DNA from: Schistosoma mansoni
Lineage: Eukaryota > Platyhelminthes > Trematoda > Strigeidida > Schistosomatidae
Direction of reading: 5' to 3'
Assembly: GCF_000237925.1 (NCBI RefSeq)
Contig: NW_017386021.1
Span: 1,021,420 to 1,085,419 of the forward strand
Length of the DNA stretch: 64,000 bases
Position 1 is the stretch's first letter. Each line of letters starts with the position of its first letter. A program made the translations under genes and the position numbers. Below are positions 1-10,046 of the stretch, piece after piece. The notes below the pieces were generated by a model. The model did no database searches and had not been told where the DNA came from. It was given only the letters and a program-made list of their open reading frames with translations.

Positions 1-519
1 GAAGATTAAACTGTAATTTAGAGACAAGCCAGCTGGCATCGAGAGAATAACTTTTAGATTTTTGCGTTAAATTCAAAATTGAATGAATTTTCAGTAAAGT
101 TATACTATAGGAATGGGTGAATTATAATTAAGGACGTGACTTTTAGTTTTTGCGCCATGTTTAATTATCATATGTTGTTAAATTTGTTGCCATTTTCTGT
201 CTTTATTCTCTTCTCATTCAGCCCATCTTTTGTGTATTGCTTTATATTACTTGTTTATATTGAGTAAACAGTTTTTTCTAATAATTTCTGAACGTGACGC
301 ACATTTATTTTTTTCATATTCAAAAGTATTTGCATAAGCTAATAACGTTCACTGTATTTATTATTATAAGTACTTCCTATCAACCCTTGTAACAGTAATA
401 TCCAGTTTTGTACATTTCCTGAATCTTTGTTTAGTCAATATCATACGGAATTTCTATGTTGGATTAAACTGCAAAATCGTGCATGGAGGACAACTCACTG
501 ACTCGTTTTAGGTAAAGAC
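1..519. other. AT-rich non-coding stretch
   Basis: No coding exon or RNA gene is visible. It may be intron of the SKIV2L gene whose 3' exons start at 2287, but no upstream exon is present to prove it. Confidence 0.4.
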
Positions 520-1400
520 CGGTGTCAGACAATGTTGTTTACTCTCACCCTTTCTCTTTCTCCCGGTGATCGACTGGATCATGAAGACGTCAACATCTGG
601 AGGGAAACAAAGGATACAATGGACAGCTAGGATGCAGCTGAACGACTTAGACTTCGCGGATGACCTGAATCTTCTATCACACACGCAACAACAAATTCAG
701 AAGACGACCAGTATAGCAGCAGCTTCAGCAGTAGTAGGTCTCAACATACACAAGGGGGAAAGCAAGACTCTCGGGTACAACACAACATGCATCAACCGAA
801 TCACACTTGATGGAGAAGCTTTGGATGATGTAAAAACATTTACATATCTGGGCAGCATCATTGATGAACACGGTGGATCTGATGCATATGTGAAGACGCG
901 GATCGGCAGAGCAAGAGCAACATATTTAAGACTGAAGAACATCTGGAACTCAAAACAATTGTCAAGACAGTTCTACTGTATGGGGTGGAAACTTGGAGAA
1001 CTTCGCAAGCCATCATCCAGAAGATACAGGTGTTTATTAATAGTTGTCTACGCAAAATACTCCGGATCCGTTGGCCAGACACTATCGGTAACAACCTACT
1101 GTGGTAGAGAACAAACCAGATTTCAGTGGAGGAAGAAATCGGGAAGAAGCGCTGGAAGTGGATAGGATACACATTGAGGAAAGCACCTAACTGCTTCACA
1201 AGGCAAGCCCCCACATGGAATCCTGAAGGCCAGAGGAAAAGAGGGATACCGAAGAACACATAACGCCGAGAAATGGAGATTGATATGAGAGGAATGAACA
1301 AAAGTTGGATAGAACTAGAAAGGAAGGTTCAGGACAAAGTAGGTTGGAGAACGCTGGTCGGCGGCCTATGCTCCATGGGGGCTTACAGACGTAACTAATA
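520..1400 (+). pseudogene. RTE-like LINE 3' fragment (reverse transcriptase C-terminal part)
   Basis: The fragment starts inside the reverse transcriptase near a VRQ..LSPFLF block at about 520-565 and keeps the catalytic FADD motif (in DLDFADDLNLLSH, about 645-680). It continues through a FTYLGSIIDEHGG thumb segment to a C-terminal basic domain with [17 protein letters not shown] frameshift lies near 960, after WNSKQLS, and stops follow near 1105 and 1260. Translation ends around GGLCSMGAYRRN at about 1395, the usual end of this LINE family. A second copy of the same family lies on the minus strand at 8317-8712. This is a 5'-truncated dead insertion, probably within an intron. The RTE-clade name is from memory of schistosome elements (SR2/Perere type) and the subfamily is not certain. 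Confidence 0.8.
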
Positions 1401-2286
1401 ACTAACTAACTTGTTTAAACTCAACAATTTCCATATTTGCGTGCTCTTGGACCTCACTTCGGTTGTTGATAAAGTGTTGTAAACATTAGCCCCAGATACT
1501 GTAATAAACGAGAACACACAGAGACAACCAAATGTGTCTTAATATAACATTACAGAATGTCTTGGTAAAATCTGAGAACCATACAGTAAAGACTTCGTTT
1601 GCAAGGTATCCATCGATTGTCTCAGATTATGTTGTTCCTTGTTTTCCATAACAATCACTCTACTCTTTGTTCTTGTTCTCTTCGATTTTCTCAACCTTCT
1701 GTCCCCAGGCATTTCGCTTTCGATTGGTGATACATACCACTTATATCTGTCGACACCAGTAGCACACACGAAAATACCAACTGTCGTTTGCTCTATTTAT
1801 ACTCTTGTAGTCATTCTTACAAGAGAACTTTCTTTTTTCAAACCTACAGACACATATATCGCCTCAGGTACCTCATGAGTTGGTGTTTGTAATCAATTTC
1901 TGTCGATTCAATAATAAATGAAGCGTTCTTTAAATAAATTATTGCTTTTTGAACTTCCATCTAGTCATTAAATGATAATAAGTTATTCTTTTTCTCTTTT
2001 CAACTATTCATCAAATACCATTAAAATTAAGATTTGCCTGATTCTACACCTGTATTGTATCATATATCAGTTTATTGCAATTCTTGCTTTCATCTCGAAG
2101 TTGAACAGTTCTGTTACGTACAATTTAGTGAACTGAATTATGAAATTATAATTAGTATCATAAATAATTAAACATTGTGTCATTTGTTTAAATTTGTTAT
2201 TTTAGAATTCTTTTTCCAGTAAAATTCATAAAATGTATTGTCTTTTCCATACTTCTACGTTTATTTTTCATTATAAATTCCACTAG
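1401..2286 (+). repeat. Non-coding stretch with an interspersed repeat (about 1505-1880)
   Basis: The part at about 1505-1850 resembles 53850-54110: both carry a TCTGA(G/T)AACCATACAG block, then a TTTGCAA block and ATCGATTGTCTCA or its equivalent at similar spacing. This marks a non-autonomous interspersed repeat that I cannot name. The ORFs over it are on both strands and look accidental. The last bases before 2287 form the splice acceptor of the next SKIV2L exon. Confidence 0.4.
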
Positions 2287-5200
2287 TCACTGGAAGATGG
2301 TTATGCTCGTTTAACGTTATTATCTAATTTATCTATTCGATCATTTGTGCGAATTACTGATCATGTTTTTACTGTACAACAATATTGTAATAATACTGTA
2401 AATAATGCAAATATAACATCATCGGAATTATTACTTCGTGGTATTAAACGTCATCGTCAACAAATAGCAGCTAAACAAGCTGGTATGCATTTAGTGATTG
2501 GTTCAAACTCAACTGCAAGTGATTGTGATCCCCTAGTTCTTATGGATGAATTAAATGCGAATTTATTTAATCTTGTAATTTCATTGATGCCGGAATCTTC
2601 TATGTCACCGATGTTTGGTCTACCAGCTAACTGGCCTACTAAAGTTGATTTAAGAACAGCATTGAAATTCAAGGGAATTTCAGAGGAGGTAATTATCATG
2701 TTGCACAGTAAATTCATATATATATATATATATATCCCAAGTGACAGGTAGTAAGTTTGACTTTAGACGTTTCCTTATGATAGCTAGTGAGAGACATTTT
2801 CTGGCATTGTTCATAAATGATCTTGATGATTAAAAAAGGCATGGCCGTTATTCTTTTTTTCATCTTGTCACAGGTTTTGGAATTTTTTTCTTTTCCTTGA
2901 GCGCGGTGACTTTATAGTTAAGTCCAAGGTTCAAGCCCCGCTACATCTATTTTGGTTTAGGCAACCTGTTAGTATACCCAGGAACATAGTGAATAAGTTA
3001 ATTTTGTTGACTGTTTAGATTTTTTCTTACTATTGTATAAACTACGTTTATCCTTCTCCTATTGTCTGCATATTTTTATGTAAAATATTTTAGTAATCCT
3101 AAATACATATTCTCTATCATTGACCAAAGTTTTCAGTGCATTTTTAGATTTATCTGACTATCGTATTATATTTGCATTGCGGTTTACTAGTAGTTACTCA
3201 AGTACAGTTCTTATAATTGATTAGTCATCACATTATTATTAAGCTGGAGTGGTGACCTTTTTCACTAGAGACTTCGTTTTCTAGCCACTCGTTTCCAAGT
3301 TCGAGTCCTGCCATATTTGCTTCATTTTCAGCAGCCAGGCTGTTTGACTAGCCCTCACACAAAAGGTTTCGCTCAATATTTGGGTACATAAGCCTGTTAA
3401 GGAGTTAAATCATCATTATTGTCAAGCTGGGTTTGGAGTTTATAGTCTACCAATCTGTTGAAATATGGGTGCTTCATTCTCATGTAGCTTAAAGAGTACT
3501 ACTTCAAACCTTCATAATACAACTGTCACTATCTATAAATAATTTATTTGTGATCATTTAAATTTTTAGGATGCTTGTGTGTTTGATGAGCATGCTTTAC
3601 TCAGTGATGAACTAACAACACCACTTCTAACATCGGTTATTACTCAACGTTTGGCTCCCATTAGTTGTCCTGATCTTGTAGCACATCTGGAACTGATTCA
3701 TCGTACTTGCCGTCGAAGATGGGCTGTAAAACGAATTGAAGATAGCTTATCTAATTCTCAGTTACAATTAAATACGGAGTATGTGGGTCGTTTGTGTGTT
3801 CTTGAAGAATTGGGTTTTATCGATTCAGCAACACATACTGGTTGTTTGAGTTTAAAAGGTTAGACATTGTAATTATTTTCATCATATACTGTATTTTAAA
3901 ATGTAAGGAAAAAACTATTTGTTGGAGTGATATGAAACTATATACATTATCGCTTTGCAAAACAATATACACATTAATTGATTGTAAAAAGAAATGTGAA
4001 CTAGTTGAATAGTCGCTTAACTGTTTAATTACTCAGCTTTTAATCAGTGCGTCGTTACAGGTTCATATCCTGTTTTATCTAATTTATTTTGAGCAGTTGA
4101 ACAATATCTCTAGTCCTCCTTCAAATAGTATAGTTCAAATTCAAATGATATAAACCTGTATTTGATAGGTGGTGAGTTACATCATGATGAAGATTTCAAT
4201 AATAAAGTATGTTAGCGATTGACTACCAACATCACTAATTCACTAAATGGACTGAAAATCTATGTACATACAGTATGATCTGAAAAGTTTAATTAATTAG
4301 ATAATGCTTACATTAATAGTTAACATTTACTATCTGAATCATTTTAAATTTGTTAATGATGTGATTATCAATTGTGTTGATAAACATTTAGTCTAGAGAG
4401 AGAGGGGGGGTGAGTAACTTACGAAATTTATGAGAATTTTTATCAGTATGAATAATGTTCAATCATGCATTTTATTTGATGTTAGATTTAAAATGTCAAT
4501 TATTTAGAAACGTATTATTAAATTAGCTGTTTATCCATAGATTGTTACTTTGTCCGTTCATCATAAACTTGTGTTGGGTTTTTTTCTTCTCGCTTTTTTG
4601 TAACACCGTACCGGCAATAAGAGAAATTATCATAAATCATTATTTGTCATGCAAAAGAATAACAATGAAAAGTTGTTCCATATCAAGCTGTTTGCTATGT
4701 TGTTGGTTTTTGCCGAATTTTGATTTTATTATCGATTTAATGAAAATTTTACCCTCTATTTACATCATTTCACAAAAATCAATCGTAGAAAAACAACAGT
4801 GTTTCATTACTATCTGTATTGACGACGTGGTGGCGAAATAGTGTGATTTCTTCAGATTTTCAACGTTTTTATTCAATACTGTTTCCGTTCAGAAAACATT
4901 TGGAAGTAATTACTCGTACAATACTGTTTATTCTACATTTCATGTTTTTTTTCAGTCTGTCAAATTGTTGTTCAGTATGTCACGTGAACTTGAGTAAATC
5001 AAGCCTTATTCCATTTTTTTTATCCAACTCTCTTCTAATCAGTACCGTCTGTACTGTTCATTTGACTTTTCTACACCTATATATTTGACATACTATTTCC
5101 AGTCTGTGAAACCCATACTATTTAAACTTAGAAGTAGTCAACATGAAACTCTGCTGGACCTAGGTTTCGTGCTATGATATATATTCATTCCTGGATCTTT

Positions 5201-8200
5201 TGTTATTACTTATGTGAAACATTCGACTGACATATCGAAATTGATGAACATTTATATCATATCTGAAAAGTTGTTTGTAAATCTTTCGTGATTTTTTCTC
5301 AACCTGTGGATAACTGAATTTATTCTTTTTTTTCTACTTCCTTTTTTGTTACATTAATTCAGGTCGAATTGCTTGTGAATTAACAAAAATGGAAGTGTTA
5401 ATTACTCAACTACTACTTAATGGTTCATTTACTGATTTATCAGCTCCTGATTTGGCAGCTGTTTTATCGTGTTTTGTATTTGAAACACGTTCCACTACTG
5501 ATGCAGAACAATTACAACAACACGATGGACAATATTTACATAGTCTACTTGAATCTCTAATGAAGTTTACTAATGATGATTGTAATCAAAATCATATGTC
5601 TAATAGTTGTTCAGATGTTACTTCTTATCCTTCAAATCTTATACCTGCATTACAAAAGATTGTACTATCTGCTATAGAGGTTTGTTCACCTTTGACTTTC
5701 AGTTATTAGGTTACTTTGCTTCAAATGATTTCTATCTGTTTTATAAATTATTATCTATGATAATTCATGGAATGATGTAGTATAGTTTTTCAAAAGAAGT
5801 AGTATTCTGATGATGTTTACGTTGGACATTTAAACCGTTAGTTGCTGGCTCAGCGTTCTAGAGGTTAAGCGTTCGTGCGTGAAACCAAAGACTTGATTCT
5901 CGCATGCTGGGTCGTGAATCCATACTGTTTGAATGAAAAAGCTATCCAGTTTTTTCAGGTTTTCAATGGTGGTTTAACTAAAGTCAGTCTGGCATCTTAA
6001 TTGTGAAAGGTTATTGTTATTAGCTACAGGTGATATTATTGAATTGATTGTAATAGAATTATGCTTTGATAAACTGAAATTTAAATGAAATTACTATTTT
6101 TTGTGAATTAGGACCACTTCTGTTGGACTAAATGAAATAAACTCTAAAATGTGAGCTGAATTAGTTCAGCAGTCATTGAAATCCGGGAAATATTGGATAA
6201 CTGTGTGTGTTCTCTTTTAACGTTGATCACTGACAACCCTGTCAGATATTAAACCCTAATTATACAGGCCTCGTGGTTAAAGTTTTCACCAAATTACTTA
6301 TCTAATATTCAGTGATTCATGTGTTTCTAAGTTAACATTCATTTCTAGGTATTACGAATATCATTCGTAATACTCTCTCAGTCATTGTTAATTTAAAATG
6401 CTGAGAGTTGATTTTCTGGCTTGTTAAACCATAACACCAGCTTTAAGTTCTTAACTATCCGAAGTACCTGTAATTAATAAGAAGTTAATGAACAAGTATT
6501 ATGCAATTATTCAGATTGTAGTGTCCTGAAAATTTTGTTTTTGTACTAATCAAGATTAGAATGTTCGTTATGTATAGTGCTTATGCAGTTTCATTGATCA
6601 TAACTCAACTTATCAGGCTATTTTATAATATTAAAGGTATTTTTACACCCGTTCACGTCTACTTCAATTTACTGTGATACTTTTGAAGTGATTGTTTATT
6701 GAATAAAATACCCAGCTTACAACCTACTATGCTGATTTCTGTTTGGTGAACCATGTTATAAAGTCACTAGCCGTAACCCATCGCAGAAACAAATAATGGC
6801 TTTCAAGTCGTGTAAAGTAAATTGTTGAATGGGTCATATAAAAAAATTTATCATTCTTATCATTGTTGTGCAATTGTAAGCATGTTATGTTTTTTATTTA
6901 AATATATCTAAGTAGGGTTAATTGATAAATTACTAAATTATTTATAATATTCAAGGGTATGTCATCAGACATACTTCCAATATTTTAATCGTTTAAAGAT
7001 CCCAATCATATTAAAAGACTAATATTTGAACGAAGAATATTCTTTTCGATAAATTCTTTTCAGGTTCTACAATTATATATCCAAATTAATAATCCGAAAA
7101 AATGGCCAGGTTAAAGGCAAAGTACATCGTTTAATGCATGTAAATTTAGGAATGTCAAATCAAATAGAATAAAATTAAATTCATTTAGTATTATTTGTTT
7201 GAATCTTCCCATCGATGTGTTAGGACTGCAACTGGTCAGTCTCTAATTGGCATATGTGCATACTGTGCGTATTGCCTCCATATAGCCTTAATTCACAATC
7301 ATGGTAAGCAAAGATGGATAGTGGCTAGCAGTGGAATCCAGGACGCGCGTTTCGTCCTAGAATAAAATTGTTAATGTTGATATTACTCATATAGAATGTT
7401 AACTTGAATCTGTATATATGTTAAGTGAAAATTTAAGATCTGTGATCAGAATAAATATGGGTCAGATAGAGTGACAGAGATATGATAGTGCAATTACAAT
7501 TCGACCAAATGTTTAATGGAAGACTAAATCGTGTGAAAAATTAGTGAGACGTAACAAGGAGGGATGAATGCGAAGTGAATGGATNNNNNNNNNNNNNNNN
7601 NNNNNNNNNNNNNNNNNNNNNNNNNNNNNNNNNNNNNNNNNNNNNNNNNNNNNNNNNNNNNNNNNNNNNNNNNNNNNNNNNNNNNNNNNNNNNNNNNNNN
7701 NNNNNNNNNNNNNNNNNNNNNNNNNNNNNNNNNNNNNNNNNNNNNNNNNNNNNNNNNNNNNNNNNNNNNNNNNNNNNNNNNNNNAAATATCATTATTAAT
7801 CCCTCCTAGACATGATCCATTCACTCTGCATTCATCCCTCCTTGTTACGTCTCACTAATTTTTCACACGATTTAGTCTTCCATTAAACATTTGGTCGAAT
7901 TGTAATTGCACTATCATATCTCTCTCACTCTATCTGACCCATATTTATTCTGATCACAGATCTTAAATTTTCACTTAACATATATACAGATTCAAGTTAA
8001 CATTCTATATGAGTAATATCAACATTAACAATTTTATTCTGTTTGGTTTGACATTCCTAAATTTACATGCTTTAAACGATGTACTTTGCCTTTAACCTGG
8101 CCATTTTTTCGGATTATTAATTTGGATATATAATTGTAGAACCTGAAAAGAATTTATCGAAAAGAATATTCTTCGTTCAAATATTAGTCTTTTAATACTT

Positions 8201-9082
8201 CCAATACATAAGTATATTTTACAAAGATATATAAATGTTACCTGCCCGAAATTCTAAACATGGAAAGTTTAAAGCTGTCTGCAGTTGTTCCACGTAGATA
8301 CTTACTAATTACATATGTTACCCTTCATGGGAGCATAGGCCACCCACCAGGATTCTCCAAACAACTCCATCCCGGACTCTCCTTTCTAGCTGTTTTCAAT
8401 TGATATTCATTCTTTTGATATGTTCCTCCAACTCCCGACGGAATGTGTTCTTTGATCTCCCTCTTCAGGATTCCAAGTTCAGGCATGCCTTGTAATTCAG
8501 TTTGATGATTTCCAGAATGTATGTCCTACCCACCTCCAGCGTGTTTTCCTGATTTCCTCCCCCACTGGAAGTTGGTTGCTACGTTTGTTGCTAATCGTCT
8601 CCGGCCAACGGACGTTGAGTATCTTATGTAGACAACTGTCGATAAATACTTGTACTTCTTTGATGATTGTTATAGTAGTTGTCCAAGTTGTACGAAGCTG
8701 AAACTTGGAGAACAGAACATCTAAAAAACCATCAAATCTGTTTTATTTTGTCATTCTCCTTTTCCAGTTAGAGCAATTGCAAACTAAATATGGTCTTACA
8801 GATCCATCTATGGACACAAGGATAACTCTACAGGTTGTAAATGCTGTGTTCGCTTGGGCTCAAGGTTATTCATTCTCATCATTGGTTAGTATGACTAGTG
8901 TTCCTGAAGGTCACTTAGTTCGTGGCTTATTACAGCTCGATGAACTATTACATCATATATGCAATGCTTGTCATCATCTTGGTGATAGAAATTTAAGTTT
9001 ACGAATGAAGGAGGCAAGAAGTTTAATATTACGAGATCTTGTGTGTGCTCCAAGTTTGTATACTGCAGATGATCTTGTGTGA
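2287..9082 (+). CDS. SKIV2L: SKI2/SKIV2L-type exosome RNA helicase, C-terminal four exons
   Basis: Exons are 2287-2688, 3570-3858, 5363-5679 and 8768-9082; every junction is AG/GT and the phases agree (0, 1, 0). They encode about 440 residues, roughly the last third of a SKI2 helicase (about 1,250 residues in human), the ATP-dependent helicase of the cytoplasmic Ski complex that feeds mRNA to the exosome. The C-terminal DSHCT domain is clear: [43 protein letters not shown] and the end [19 protein letters not shown]. The [16 protein letters not shown] segment is closer to SKIV2L than to MTR4, which has FEGS at this site. ATPase motifs lie upstream of the window. The last intron (5680-8767) holds a SINE, a palindrome, the N gap and a LINE fragment, all apparently tolerated. 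No canonical AATAAA was found before 9667. Confidence 0.9.
2715..2736. repeat. (TA)n microsatellite
   Basis: About ten TA units in the intron directly after the first SKIV2L exon of the window. Similar TA runs lie at 16824-16846 and 19267-19284. Confidence 0.85.
5845..5990 (+). repeat. tRNA-headed SINE fragment (family 2)
   Basis: The head has a tRNA-like A-box region (TGGCTCAGCG, then AGAGGTTAAGCG) and a worn B-box (GACTTGATTCTC). The tail CAGGTTTTCAATGGTGGT matches the tails of the family-2 SINEs at 57925-58270 and 59710-59830. The hammerhead segment between head and tail is missing here. It lies in the last SKIV2L intron. Confidence 0.6.
6000..6982. other. AT-rich intron sequence
   Basis: Part of the last SKIV2L intron. 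I see no exon, repeat family or RNA in it. Confidence 0.5.
7177..7358 (-). mobile_element. 5'-truncated hammerhead SINE (Smalpha-like) with 11-bp target duplication
   Basis: On the minus strand the element begins AGGACGAAACGCGCGTCC, the stem II 3' side, GAAA and cleavage-site part of a hammerhead. It continues through the tail shared with the copies at 59.0-59.5 kb (GACTGACCAGTTGCAGTCC, GAAGATTCAAACAAA). It is flanked by direct repeats AGAATAAAATT at 7166-7176 and 7359-7369. The right palindrome arm shows the empty site near 8029-8040, so the target duplication is well supported. The truncation removes the CUGANGA core, so this copy cannot cleave itself. Confidence 0.88.
7585..7784. other. 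Assembly gap (200 N)
   Basis: A run of 200 unknown bases, a conventional scaffold-gap size, sitting at the centre of the palindrome. ORFs that run through it are artefacts. Confidence 0.99.
8317..8712 (-). pseudogene. RTE-like LINE 3' fragment
   Basis: Read on the minus strand it matches the 3' coding end of the LINE at 520-1400: a TETWTT-like block, an [20 protein letters not shown] stretch, RTRW-type basic residues and a terminal GGLCS-equivalent. It carries stop codons and is dead. It lies in the last SKIV2L intron and ends only about 55 bp before the last exon (8768), between branch-point territory and upstream intron. Confidence 0.8.
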
Positions 9083-9666
9083 ATTATTTTATTTCTACAG
9101 CATTCTTATGTTTTGTTGATGATATGTACTTTTATACCTTTTTATATTACACTTGTTAGTTATTTCTACTGAAATACTTTTTATTGAGCAGATTTATACT
9201 TACTTTTAATATCAGTGCATTTCAAGATTATTTACGCAGCTAGTTCTATGAATTTTGTTCTGTTCCCCTTATTGTATTACTACTGCTGAGTATTTTTCTC
9301 TTTCTACCTGGTTTAATTAACTGTATACGGTCTTTTTTCGTTCGTTTGTACACAACTATTTGTCTATTTACATATTTTTTTGTTATTTAGCTATTTTTAC
9401 TGACTTTCTCAAGAGGTTACTCTGACTGTTATAGTTTGATATAATGTTTGTATTGTTTCTTTTCGAACATAATCTATTTAGAAGACCAACCTTTTAACTT
9501 GCTCGATTTACGAATGCTTTAATGGCAGTTATTCAGTATGCATTTTTTACTTGAATTTTTGCTGAACTGATTCATTTTTTATTATTTGATATACTTTGAG
9601 AAAAGAACTAATTTTCGGTGTTAAACATAAATTGAGATTAGTTGTGTACAGAGTTGTTTAACATTG
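9083..9666. other. AT-rich 3' flank of SKIV2L
   Basis: Likely 3' UTR and intergenic DNA. I looked here for upstream DNMT2 exons (PCQ and ENV catalytic motifs) and saw none. Confidence 0.5.
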
Positions 9667-10046
9667 TGTAGGAAGCAATTTCCTACAGGGGTAACTTAAA
9701 GCTATTCTCTAAACTGTCGAATACAGAGTCTTGGTTTCGCCAAAGTCAAAACAAGTAAGCTATTTGGCTTAATAAACTTTATCTGTTTCTAAAAACGTAA
9801 ATTAACAACGTTAGTACGCAAATAAATACAGTCTATTACATATGGAAAAGGAGAGACATAAATGACATACCGAACAGTAACTGGAGAATAGGAAAAATGA
9901 GTCAACAAAACGAAGATTGTTTTAGAATGAACATAAATTGTGATTGGTGGATAAAACAAAGACAGTCATACAAGGTCAAAGGATTTAGTGCGGTGGTGAG
10001 CGTTTCACCTATCATTGGTGTGTTCACTTATTGATCACACTTTACA
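9667..10046 (-). repeat. BEL/Pao 3' LTR
   Basis: A 380-bp segment repeated directly at 13884-14265 with roughly two dozen differences by eye. In element orientation it starts TGTAAAGTGTGATC and ends GCTTCCTACA, so it has TG...CA ends. The pol stop codon (10035-10037) lies inside its first bases. Confidence 0.92.

Larger units (their letters stand above)
7009..8197. repeat. Large palindrome (inverted repeat) spanning an assembly gap
   Basis: The left arm (7009-7165 plus 7359-7584) and right arm (7815-8197) are reverse complements with few mismatches. Paired coordinates sum to 15399 in the inner part and 15206 in the outer part; the 193-bp offset equals the SINE insertion (7177-7358) plus its duplicated 11-bp target. 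Arms total about 383 bp and the centre is the N gap. A 12-bp direct repeat (ATACTTCCAATA) lies at 6971-6982 and 8195-8206, compatible with an insertion-site duplication around the whole structure. No ORF is convincing. It could be a foldback element, an inverted dimer or an assembly-induced palindrome. Confidence 0.8.

Noticed and set aside
2897-3330. tRNA-like B-box motifs (GGTTCAAGCCC, AGTTCGAGTCC) as tRNA genes
   Set aside because: No acceptor-stem pairing or A-box at proper spacing was found; at most worn SINE heads.
7513-7858. Several ORFs on both strands around 7.5-7.9 kb
   Set aside because: They run through the 200-N gap and are artefacts of translating unknown bases.
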